A stretch of 5,458 nucleotides of DNA from Bacteroidales bacterium (GCA_031287245.1 JAITTD010000262.1:1-5458); one strand, 5' to 3'. Shown: positions 1 to 5,362, counted from the stretch's first letter. The notes: generated by a model from the letters alone, not told the origin. Numbers and translations: made by a program.

Positions 1-175
1 CGCCGATAGAGGTAACAGAGTTGGGGATGCTTACGCTTGTTAGTCTGGTGCAATATTCAAAAGCGTAGTTGCCGATAGAAGCAACAGAGTTGGGGATGTT
101 TACGCTTGTTAGCCCTGTACACCAGTAAAAAGCGTAGTAGCCGATAGTTGTAACGCCGTCCTCTATTACCACTGA
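1..175 (-). repeat. 69-bp tandem coding repeats (23-residue LRR_5 units)
   Basis: Three successive units lie within the LRR gene: 175-107, 106-38 and 37-1 (the last is cut). Each encodes one 23-residue leucine-rich repeat. The second and third are nearly identical in DNA; for example, TTGGGGATG recurs at 21 and 90 on the plus strand, exactly 69 bp apart. The first is more divergent, with IEDGVTTIG in place of IPNSVxSIG. Confidence 0.85.
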
Positions 176-397
176 GGTAATGGCAGTGCGGTCATTGTAC
201 CAAGGAGCAGGAGCAGCGCCATACCAGTTTTGCATAGCCCCCGTTCCGCTGATGGTGAGCGTACCGTCGCTCAATGTGGCGGTAACATTTTCCGCAGTGG
301 GGTTGCCGATGTTCCACGTTTGGGCGTTCGCCGCCCACGTTGTGCCGAGCAGCATTGCAGCCGCTACGAAACACTTGAAAAGATTCTCTATTTTCAT
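1..397 (-). CDS. BspA-like leucine-rich-repeat surface protein, N-terminal part (3' end beyond window)
   Basis: The reading frame opens at an ATG at 397-395 and stays open to the window edge, giving 132 residues with no stop, so the gene is partial. Residues 1-25 form a signal peptide: K2, a hydrophobic core (about FVAAAMLLGTTWAA) and a likely signal peptidase I site after ANA, before Q26. Next comes a segment typical of BspA-type proteins (VTATLSDGTLTISGTGAM at 38-55, then PWYND), followed by LRR_5 repeats of 23 residues with the pattern SVxIPxSVxSIGxxAFxxCTxLT. Members of this family are exported, often by Bacteroidales, and have been linked to adhesion and binding of host or matrix proteins; the ligand here cannot be inferred. 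The C-terminus, where a sorting or anchoring domain might sit, is outside the window. The gene runs in the same direction as the GNAT gene, 236 bp away. A heptad repeat array begins 4 bp upstream of the start codon. No Shine-Dalgarno or TAnnTTTG box was found upstream. Confidence 0.9.
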   Translation of the reverse strand, partial: MKIENLFKCFVAAAMLLGTTWAANAQTWNIGNPTAENVTATLSDGTLTISGTGAMQNWYGAAPAPWYNDRTAITSVVIEDGVTTIGYYAFYWCTGLTSVNIPNSVASIGNYAFEYCTRLTSVSIPNSVTSIG

Positions 398-401
398 AAA
401 A

Positions 402-450
402 TTTCGGGTTTCGAGTTTTAAGTTTTGGGGTTTAAGTTCATAATTCATAA
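402..450 (+). repeat. Heptad repeat array, copy A (five TTTCGRG-type units plus two TTCATAA units)
   Basis: Seven consecutive 7-bp units in strict phase: TTTCGGG (402-408), TTTCGAG (409-415), TTTTAAG (416-422), TTTTGGG (423-429), GTTTAAG (430-436), then TTCATAA twice (437-450). The array lies 4 bp upstream of the LRR gene's ATG, so it forms that gene's immediate 5' leader, read on the minus strand as CCCGAAA-type units. The same order of units recurs at 5314-5362, with 40 of 49 bases identical by my count. Function unknown. Confidence 0.85.
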
Positions 451-458
451 TTGCATTC

Positions 459-592
459 AAGTCCCGCAGGGACGACACTTTATTAACCGTAGATTTTAAT
501 CTACGGAGAAGCACAGACAGGACACCACCTAAGTCCCGCAGGGACGACACAGAAAGACGACAATGTCCTCTGTCTGTATGCTGAAGCATACG
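459..592 (+). repeat. Tandem palindromic intergenic repeat module, copy A (two units)
   Basis: Two units each begin with the palindrome GTCCCGCAGGGAC (5-bp stem, GCA loop) at 461-473 and 533-545. Both are preceded by AA, followed by GACAC, and start 72 bp apart. In unit 1, TTTATTAA leads to a perfect hairpin at 487-506 (arms CCGTAGATT and AATCTACGG, 2-nt centre). In unit 2, a longer spacer leads to a hairpin at 576-591 (arms GTATGC and GCATAC, TGAA loop). Imperfect inverted arms at 513-524 (ACAGACAGGACA) and 564-577 enclose the second palindrome. A related module is at 5379-5458. The architecture resembles REP-type extragenic palindromes, but I cannot assign it to a named family. Confidence 0.8.
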
Positions 593-633
593 CATTATCT
601 GTTTCATCTTTTTATCGTGTTATGGAAATATTG

Positions 634-1104
634 TTATTCTGCCAATTGTTTTAATTTCTCGTCTGTGATACGGAAAAGCAGCCATTCGTTCAACTGTTCT
701 GCTCCCATAGCGCGATAAAAATCTATACTGGTCAGGTTCCAGTCGAGGCAAGTCCACTCCATTCTGCCGCAATTGCGCTCAACGGCGATGGAAGCCACTT
801 TTTTCAGAAAAGCTTTGCCGAAACCGTTTCCCCGAAAATCGGGCTTTACATAGACGTCTTCCAAATAAAGACCTGCCCGCCCCAAAAAGGTGGAAAAATT
901 GTGAAAATAAACGGCATAACCTGCCGGTGAGCCGTTACACTCGCCGATCAGGACTTCCGCCTTTTCCTTTTCAAAAATCCATTCCTGCAAACTTTTTTCA
1001 TCTGCTACCACGTTTAACTTCTCATATTCAGCCAATTCGTTGATAAGTGAAAGAAGGGTGGGGATGTCCTTTTCGGTTGCTTTGCGAATCATAAGTGTTT
1101 CCAT
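634..1104 (-). CDS. GNAT-family N-acetyltransferase, SSAT/thialysine-acetyltransferase-like
   Basis: The 156-residue protein is a single GNAT domain that transfers acetyl from acetyl-CoA to an amine. It opens with MIRKATEKD (residues 5-13), the usual first GNAT strand. Motif A is strong: LEDVYV at 81-86, followed by the acetyl-CoA pyrophosphate loop RGNGFG at 91-96. DWN at 121-123 and FYRAMGA from 129, with candidate general-acid Tyr130, match spermidine/spermine and thialysine N-acetyltransferases (YLEDIYV, LDWN and LYKALGA there). Length is normal for that group. The substrate is uncertain: a polyamine, an amino-acid side chain or an amino sugar are all possible. The frame extends to a TTG at 1116 that overlaps the upstream stop; I prefer the ATG at 1104, 4 bp after the nagB-fusion stop, and an ATG at 1092 is also plausible. 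The spacing implies cotranscription with the fusion gene. No T-tailed terminator follows. Confidence 0.88.
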   Translation of the reverse strand: METLMIRKATEKDIPTLLSLINELAEYEKLNVVADEKSLQEWIFEKEKAEVLIGECNGSPAGYAVYFHNFSTFLGRAGLYLEDVYVKPDFRGNGFGKAFLKKVASIAVERNCGRMEWTCLDWNLTSIDFYRAMGAEQLNEWLLFRITDEKLKQLAE

Positions 1105-1108
1105 AGTA

Positions 1109-3082
1109 TCAGTCAATTTGATTAATGTCGAACTTCACAAATGCCTCTATCGCTTGGTATTCAGCCATTCCCAGTTTGTCGTACAGGATAGCGGTAGCGT
1201 GGTTGCGTTCTTCCGCCCGTTGCCAAAATTCGCGCGAATCGCTGCCCGGAAATACCGGACCGTTGTTCTGGGATGTGTGCTTGTAAATCGTTTTACGCTT
1301 GATGAGCACTTCCTCAGGGCTTAACGGCACTGCCATGTCCACCTGATCTAAATCCCATTCCTGCCATGCGCCGCGATACAGCCAAATACGGCAATCTTTC
1401 ATCCATTTTTCGTTTTTCAGTTCGTGCAAAGCCGCCATAATGGCGTTGATGCACACGCGATGCGTTCCGTGCGGGTCTGAAAGGTCGCCTGCGGCATAAA
1501 TCTGGTGCGGCTGTATTTCCTGCAACAGTTGGATGATGATTTGCACGTCGGCTTCACTTAATTCGCCTTTGGTAACTGTTCCTGTTTCGTAAAAAGGCAA
1601 ATCCAGATAGTGAACATGGTCATTGCGAACGCCCATATAGCGGGCGGCCGCCATTGCTTCGCTACGGCGAATAGCGGATTTTAGTTGCCTTACTTCTGCT
1701 ATGTCGGCATCGCCCGGTTTCTTGCTTGCCAAGGCTTTGGTCAGTTTTTCGTACAAATTTCCGGTATTCACGCCGTCACTCAACTCAAAAATGGTGCTGA
1801 ACTTGCCTAAATCGAGGAAACGTACCACATCATCGTCAAACACTGCAATATTGCCCGATGTCTGGTATGCTACGTGCACGTCGTGCTTCTGCTGCACCAA
1901 TCGGGCAAAAGTGCCTCCCATCGAGATCACGTCATCATCGGGATGGGGACTGAAAATGACCACTTTTTTCGGATAGGGTTGTGCGCGCTCGGGGCGGGTG
2001 CTGTCATCGGCATTCGGTTTGCCGCCGGGCCATCCTGAAATGGTGTGCTGCAAATCGTTGAATACATTGATGTTGATGGAACTTGCAGGACCGTGTTCTG
2101 CATTCAAATCGCTCATACCATTATCGTTGTAGTCACGGTCGGTCAATTTCAATATGGGCTTGTTCGTTTTCTGGCACAGCCACAGTACCGCTTTCCTTAT
2201 CAAACGATCGTTCCACTCGCAGGTGCCTACCAACCATGGCGTTTTTACTCTGGTCAGTTCCGAAGCGGCAGCCAAATCAAGCACTACTTTTGCGTTGGCG
2301 TGTTTTTGCAGAAATGAGGTCGGAATGCTGTCTGTTGCTGGTCCTTCTATGGCATCGCGAATAATTCGCGCTTTTCCTTCGCCCCAAGCCAGTAAAACGA
2401 TTTTTTTGGCAGACAGAATGGCGCCCAATCCCATCGTTATGGCGCGACGCGGCACAAACTGCTCGCCGAAGAAGTCAGACGCAGCATTGACACGGGTAAC
2501 GGTGTCCAAAGAAATCAGACGTGTAAGGGAATTGACCGTAGAGCCGGGTTCGTTGAATCCAATGTGACCGGTAAACCCGATACCCAGAATTTGCAAGTCG
2601 ATGCCGCCCAAACCGGCTATTTGCCGGTCGTAACCGGCACAAAAATCGGCTATCTGTTCAGGCGCCAGCGAGCCATCGGGGAAATGGATATTTTCTTTCG
2701 GAATATCCAGGCTGTCAAAAAGAAGGTCTTTCATAAACCGGTAATGGCTTTGCACAGCATCCAACTGAATAGGATAAAATTCATCCACCGTGAAAGTGTG
2801 CACATTCTTGAAACTAAAGCCTTCTTCCTTGTGCAGGCGCACCAATTCCTTGTACAAAGGCACGGTTGTGGAACCGGTTGCCAAACTGAGCACAAAAAAT
2901 TCGCCTCGCAAGGCTTTTTTTCTGATTAACTCTGCGATATCCCGCGCCAATTCCACCACTGCATCATCGGCATTGGCATACACATCGGTAGGAATCTTCT
3001 CATAGCGACGTATCGCCTCATTTGAGTTGACACCTTCCTTTAATGCAACCTCCATTTTCTGTTTGTACTGATATATTTTCAT
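1109..3082 (-). CDS. nagB: NagB/PIG-L fusion: glucosamine-6-phosphate deaminase-like domain joined to LmbE-type N-deacetylase
   Basis: The protein has 657 residues, against about 266 for stand-alone NagB. Residues about 32-277 are a NagB isomerase/deaminase domain, a family that converts glucosamine-6-phosphate to fructose-6-phosphate and ammonia. Visible elements are the ATGSTT phosphate loop (68-73), TVDEFY with catalytic Asp100, GFTGHIGFNEPG with His173 and Glu178, Arg197 and Lys237. Thr171 occupies the position of E. coli Asp141, an unusual change. After a linker, residues about 373-560 form a PIG-L/LmbE zinc deacetylase domain: SPHPDDD (His380, Asp382, Asp383) and DPHGTH (His538, His541) supply the expected metal and catalytic residues. 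Such fusions are known in Bacteroidota. A combined deacetylase/deaminase acting on N-acetylated amino-sugar phosphates is an inference. The frame opens at TTG 3091; the ATG at 3082 is preferred, about 29 bp below a -7 box. The GNAT gene follows 4 bp downstream. Confidence 0.9.
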   Translation of the reverse strand: MKIYQYKQKMEVALKEGVNSNEAIRRYEKIPTDVYANADDAVVELARDIAELIRKKALRGEFFVLSLATGSTTVPLYKELVRLHKEEGFSFKNVHTFTVDEFYPIQLDAVQSHYRFMKDLLFDSLDIPKENIHFPDGSLAPEQIADFCAGYDRQIAGLGGIDLQILGIGFTGHIGFNEPGSTVNSLTRLISLDTVTRVNAASDFFGEQFVPRRAITMGLGAILSAKKIVLLAWGEGKARIIRDAIEGPATDSIPTSFLQKHANAKVVLDLAAASELTRVKTPWLVGTCEWNDRLIRKAVLWLCQKTNKPILKLTDRDYNDNGMSDLNAEHGPASSININVFNDLQHTISGWPGGKPNADDSTRPERAQPYPKKVVIFSPHPDDDVISMGGTFARLVQQKHDVHVAYQTSGNIAVFDDDVVRFLDLGKFSTIFELSDGVNTGNLYEKLTKALASKKPGDADIAEVRQLKSAIRRSEAMAAARYMGVRNDHVHYLDLPFYETGTVTKGELSEADVQIIIQLLQEIQPHQIYAAGDLSDPHGTHRVCINAIMAALHELKNEKWMKDCRIWLYRGAWQEWDLDQVDMAVPLSPEEVLIKRKTIYKHTSQNNGPVFPGSDSREFWQRAEERNHATAILYDKLGMAEYQAIEAFVKFDINQID

Positions 3083-3110
3083 AAAACTCAAAATATCATA
3101 AAAATTACTG

Positions 3111-3118
3111 CAAATGTA
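3111..3118 (-). promoter_or_regulatory. Putative Bacteroidota -7 promoter element for the nagB-fusion/GNAT unit
   Basis: On the minus strand this reads TACATTTG, a full match to TAnnTTTG. It ends 28 bp before the preferred ATG at 3082, so the leader would be roughly 20 nt. No good -33 TTTG is present at 19-21 bp; the closest is a TATG at 22 bp. The call therefore rests on the -7 box and its position. Confidence 0.6.
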
Positions 3119-3242
3119 AAGTTTTTTTAGGAATACCTACCATAAGAATTTTACTTTTTTGTTTCAAATTCCTGTATATTATTTATTTTCTGATAGATAA
3201 ATCTGAATAATGGGTAATGCATAGAATTCTTATAAAAAAGAA

Positions 3243-3277
3243 CCCGAAACCTGAAACTCGAAACTTTAAACTCGAAA
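3243..3277 (-). repeat. Heptad repeat array, copy B (five units, inverted relative to copies A and C)
   Basis: On the minus strand, from 3277 down, five 7-bp units run in strict phase: TTTCGAG, TTTAAAG, TTTCGAG, TTTCAGG and TTTCGGG. As in copies A and C there are exactly five G-ending units and the next bases are TTC, but here they continue into T-rich sequence with no TTCATAA units and no palindromes. The array sits in the divergent intergenic region, ending 6 bp before the -33 box of the fabG promoter. Read in the direction of fabG it shows CCCGAAA-type units, the same polarity that copy A has relative to the LRR gene. Confidence 0.8.
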
Positions 3278-3283
3278 TCATTT

Positions 3284-3314
3284 TTTGTGTTTTTCGATTT
3301 TTACAGTACTTTTG
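3284..3314 (+). promoter_or_regulatory. Bacteroidota-type promoter for the fabG-SRPBCC-thiD operon
   Basis: The -33 element TTTG (3284-3287) is separated by 19 bp from the -7 element TACTTTTG (3307-3314), matching the Bacteroidota consensus TTTG-N19-21-TAnnTTTG. The start of transcription should fall near 3320, leaving a leader of under 20 nt before the ATG at 3338. The leader has no Shine-Dalgarno sequence, as is common in this phylum. Confidence 0.78.
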
Positions 3315-3337
3315 CAGAAATTTAAAATCCATACAGA

Positions 3338-4084
3338 ATGAAATTATTGGAAGGGAAAACAGCCGTTGTCACTGGCGCTGCACGTGGCATCGGCAAGGCG
3401 ATTGCGTTGAAATTTGCATCGCAGGGAGCCAATGTGGCTATCACAGATTTAGTGTATGATGACAATGCCAAAGCGGTGGAAACCGAATTGAGGAATTTGG
3501 GCGTAAAAGCGAAGGCTTATGCATCAAATGCTGCTAATTATGAAGATACCGGAAAGGTAATCAGTGAAATAGCCGAAGAATTTGGGCGGATAGACATTTT
3601 GGTGAACAATGCCGGCATCACCAAAGACGGTGCGCTGAAACGCATGACCGAAAGCCAGTGGGACATTGTGATTTCAGTGAACCTGAAATCAGTGTTCAAT
3701 TTCACGCAGGCGGTGCAACCGATTATGTGGAAACAGGGTTTCGGAAGCATCATCAACATGAGTTCCGTAGTAGGCGTGTCTGGCAATGCCAATCAAGCCA
3801 ACTATTCGGCGTCCAAAGCGGGCATCATCGGATTTACCAAGTCGGTTGCCAAGGAATTGGGCGTGCGTGGAATCCGTGTCAACGCTATTGCACCCGGATT
3901 CATCGAAACAGAGATGACTGCAGCGCTTCCGGAGGAAGTTCGCAAAAGTTGGAACGAAAAAATTCCGCTTCGCCGTGCGGGCAACGTAGATGACGTGGCA
4001 AATGTCGCTTTGTTCCTTTCCTCCGAACTCTCATCCTACGTGTCGGGGCAAGTAGTCAATGTTTGCGGCGGCATGAATACCTGA
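3338..4084 (+). CDS. fabG: 3-oxoacyl-[acyl-carrier-protein] reductase (SDR family)
   Basis: This 248-residue classical short-chain dehydrogenase/reductase matches FabG in length and motifs. FabG uses NADPH to reduce 3-oxoacyl-ACP to 3-hydroxyacyl-ACP in cytoplasmic type II fatty acid synthesis. The sequence shows the Rossmann loop TGAARGIG (12-19), NNAG (90-93), and the catalytic tetrad Asn115, Ser143 (in MSSVVG), Tyr156 and Lys160 (YSASK). It also has the FabG-like segments VNAIAPGFIETEM (181-193) and a GG-containing C-terminus (NVCGGMNT). A related SDR with another carbonyl substrate cannot be excluded, since the neighbours are not other fatty-acid genes, but the APGFIETEM region favours FabG. 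It is the first gene of the plus-strand operon, driven by the promoter at 3284-3314. The next gene starts 7 bp after the stop. Confidence 0.9.
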   Translation: MKLLEGKTAVVTGAARGIGKAIALKFASQGANVAITDLVYDDNAKAVETELRNLGVKAKAYASNAANYEDTGKVISEIAEEFGRIDILVNNAGITKDGALKRMTESQWDIVISVNLKSVFNFTQAVQPIMWKQGFGSIINMSSVVGVSGNANQANYSASKAGIIGFTKSVAKELGVRGIRVNAIAPGFIETEMTAALPEEVRKSWNEKIPLRRAGNVDDVANVALFLSSELSSYVSGQVVNVCGGMNT

Positions 4085-4091
4085 ACAACCG

Positions 4092-4502
4092 ATGGAAGTA
4101 AAAGTAGAAAGCAGGATAGGACTGTTGAATCAGTTGGAGCAAAGTGTCTATGAATTTGTGTCCGATTGCAATAATTTCACGCCCTTAGCCAATCAAGGAC
4201 CTATCAAAGACTGGAGTTCGGACACTGATTCATGCCGTTGTTCGGTGAACGGAGTCGGTCAGGTGACATTGATGGTAGCGGAACGAACGCCCCATAAAAT
4301 GGTGAAATTTGTGATTGAAAACTCGCAGATAGGAAGCCTCTTCCTGTGGGTGCAGTTGAAAGGCAGCGAATTAACAACAACGCGCATCAAATTGACCGCT
4401 AAACTGGACGTCAATCCGGTGCTTAAAATGATGATTTCAAAACCGCTGAAACAGACCTTGGATAAGATAGTAGAGACGCTCGAACAGTATTATACACATT
4501 AA
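4092..4502 (+). CDS. SRPBCC-superfamily (START/Bet v1-like) small protein
   Basis: The 136-residue cytoplasmic protein has no signal peptide or membrane segment. Its pattern matches small SRPBCC proteins common in Bacteroidota: an N-terminal strand (VKVESRIG), a helix with VYEFVSDCNNF (19-29), the strand segment VGQVTLMVAERTPHKMVKF (55-73), then LWVQL (85-89). It ends with a long C-terminal helix beginning VNPVLKMMISKPLKQTLDKI (107-126). The fold is a helix-grip with a hydrophobic cavity, so binding of a lipid or other apolar ligand is plausible, but no ligand or catalytic residue can be named. Database names such as polyketide cyclase are superfamily labels only. It lies 7 bp after fabG and 9 bp before thiD, so it is almost certainly cotranscribed. 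Placement beside a ketoreductase fits a role with an acyl or hydrophobic substrate, which is inference. Confidence 0.75.
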   Translation: MEVKVESRIGLLNQLEQSVYEFVSDCNNFTPLANQGPIKDWSSDTDSCRCSVNGVGQVTLMVAERTPHKMVKFVIENSQIGSLFLWVQLKGSELTTTRIKLTAKLDVNPVLKMMISKPLKQTLDKIVETLEQYYTH

Positions 4503-4511
4503 CGATGCACG

Positions 4512-5312
4512 ATGCAGTACAAAAGAGTGTTGACAATTGCAGGCAGCGACCCGAGCGGAGGCGCCGGAATACAAGCCGACCTGAAAACGATGTCAGCCTG
4601 CGGCTGTTATGCCATGTCGGCGATAACGGCAGTGGTGGACGAGAACACTACCGGCGTTTTTGGAGTACATCCGGTGCCGGCAAACTTCGTGCAGGGGCAA
4701 ATCCGCTCTGTACTTGACGACATTGGCGCCGACGCCGTGAAAATAGGGATGTTGCATTCTGCAGAACTGATTCGTGCGGTGAAAAACACACTTAGCGCCT
4801 ATTCCCTGCGCAACATCGTGCTCGACCCTGTCATGGTGGCTACTTCCGGCGACAAACTGCTGCAAACGGACGCCATCGACAGTTTGAAAGAATGGTTGAT
4901 ACCCATCGCCAGAGTGATCACACCCAACCTTCCCGAAGCAGCGATATTGCTTGGCAGCGAGGTGACAGCCTCTGATTTCGTGAAGGCAGCAAAGGCATTA
5001 TCACTCAACCGCCGCACATCGGTGCTGCTGAAAGCCGGTCATCTGTCCGACGACCTGCTGACGGACATTTTCTACAATGCCGAAGAGGACAAAATTGTTG
5101 AACTTCCCTCCCAACGCATTCACACACCCAACACCCACGGCACGGGATGCACGCTGTCGTCGGCTGTGGCGTCCTATCTGGCGCACCAACTCCCGCTGAC
5201 GGAAGCCGTTACACGCGCCAAAGAATACCTCAAGCAGGCAATCCTGACAGGCGTTGCCTATCATACAGGCAAAGGACACGGACCGGTACATCATTTTTAC
5301 CGCTTTTGGTGA
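4512..5312 (+). CDS. thiD: Hydroxymethylpyrimidine/phosphomethylpyrimidine kinase
   Basis: At 266 residues this equals the usual ThiD length. ThiD phosphorylates HMP and then HMP-P to give HMP-PP, the pyrimidine half of thiamin. Ribokinase-fold motifs are clear: TIAGSDPSGGAGIQADLKT (8-26) with Gly11, Ala18 and Asp23; Met80; DPVMVATSGDKLL (105-117) with Val107; TPNLPEA (137-143); Lys174; the anion-hole loop GTGC with Cys213; and the C-terminus GHGPVHHFY. These positions correspond to the HMP-contacting residues of Salmonella ThiD as I recall them, except that Gln44 is Glu44 here (VVDENTTGV). The chosen start gives a family-typical N-terminus; another ATG 8 bp upstream (4504) is out of frame. 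It is the last gene of the operon, and no other thi genes or TPP riboswitch are visible. Heptad array C begins 1 bp after the stop codon. Confidence 0.93.
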   Translation: MQYKRVLTIAGSDPSGGAGIQADLKTMSACGCYAMSAITAVVDENTTGVFGVHPVPANFVQGQIRSVLDDIGADAVKIGMLHSAELIRAVKNTLSAYSLRNIVLDPVMVATSGDKLLQTDAIDSLKEWLIPIARVITPNLPEAAILLGSEVTASDFVKAAKALSLNRRTSVLLKAGHLSDDLLTDIFYNAEEDKIVELPSQRIHTPNTHGTGCTLSSAVASYLAHQLPLTEAVTRAKEYLKQAILTGVAYHTGKGHGPVHHFYRFW

Positions 5313-5313
5313 G

Positions 5314-5362
5314 TTTCGGGTTTCGAGTTTCGGGTTTGAAGTTTCGAGTTCATAATTCATAA
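5314..5362 (+). repeat. Heptad repeat array, copy C (five TTTCGRG-type units plus two TTCATAA units)
   Basis: Seven in-phase 7-bp units: TTTCGGG (5314-5320), TTTCGAG (5321-5327), TTTCGGG (5328-5334), TTTGAAG (5335-5341), TTTCGAG (5342-5348), then TTCATAA twice (5349-5362) and TTG. Unit number, order and orientation equal copy A; units 1, 2, 6 and 7 are identical and units 3-5 each differ at three bases. The array starts one base after the thiD stop codon, so it would form the start of the operon's 3' untranslated region. Confidence 0.85.

Noticed and set aside
402..436. Telomere-like or G-quadruplex function for the TTTCGGG heptads
   Set aside because: Copies A and C each have only two runs of three or more Gs, too few for an intramolecular quadruplex, and the units are degenerate and internal.
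461..545. Two GTCCCGCAGGGAC copies as a minimal CRISPR array
   Set aside because: Only 13-bp palindromes 72 bp apart, with the intervening sequence itself repeated elsewhere in the window; no cas genes and no unique spacers.
1109..1116. Possible 8-bp overlap of the GNAT and nagB-fusion coding regions
   Set aside because: The longer GNAT frame starts at a TTG (1116). An ATG at 1104 gives a normal GNAT N-terminus and a 4-bp gap, so the overlap is probably not real.
2154..2567. 137-codon open frame on the plus strand inside the nagB fusion
   Set aside because: It lies wholly antisense to a strongly conserved gene and its translation shows no recognisable domain.
3083..3091. Longer nagB-fusion start at TTG 3091
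   Set aside because: It adds only three residues using a rare start codon; an ATG at 3082 is available closer to the usual leader length.
3217..3459. 80-codon plus-strand frame across the heptad array and the start of fabG
   Set aside because: The first part merely translates the heptads (NPKPETRNFKLE-like) and the rest is fabG out of frame; the real promoter lies inside it.
4504..4717. Upstream ATG at 4504 as a separate small gene or alternative thiD start
   Set aside because: It is out of frame with thiD, and its arginine-rich translation is a shadow of the thiD coding sequence.
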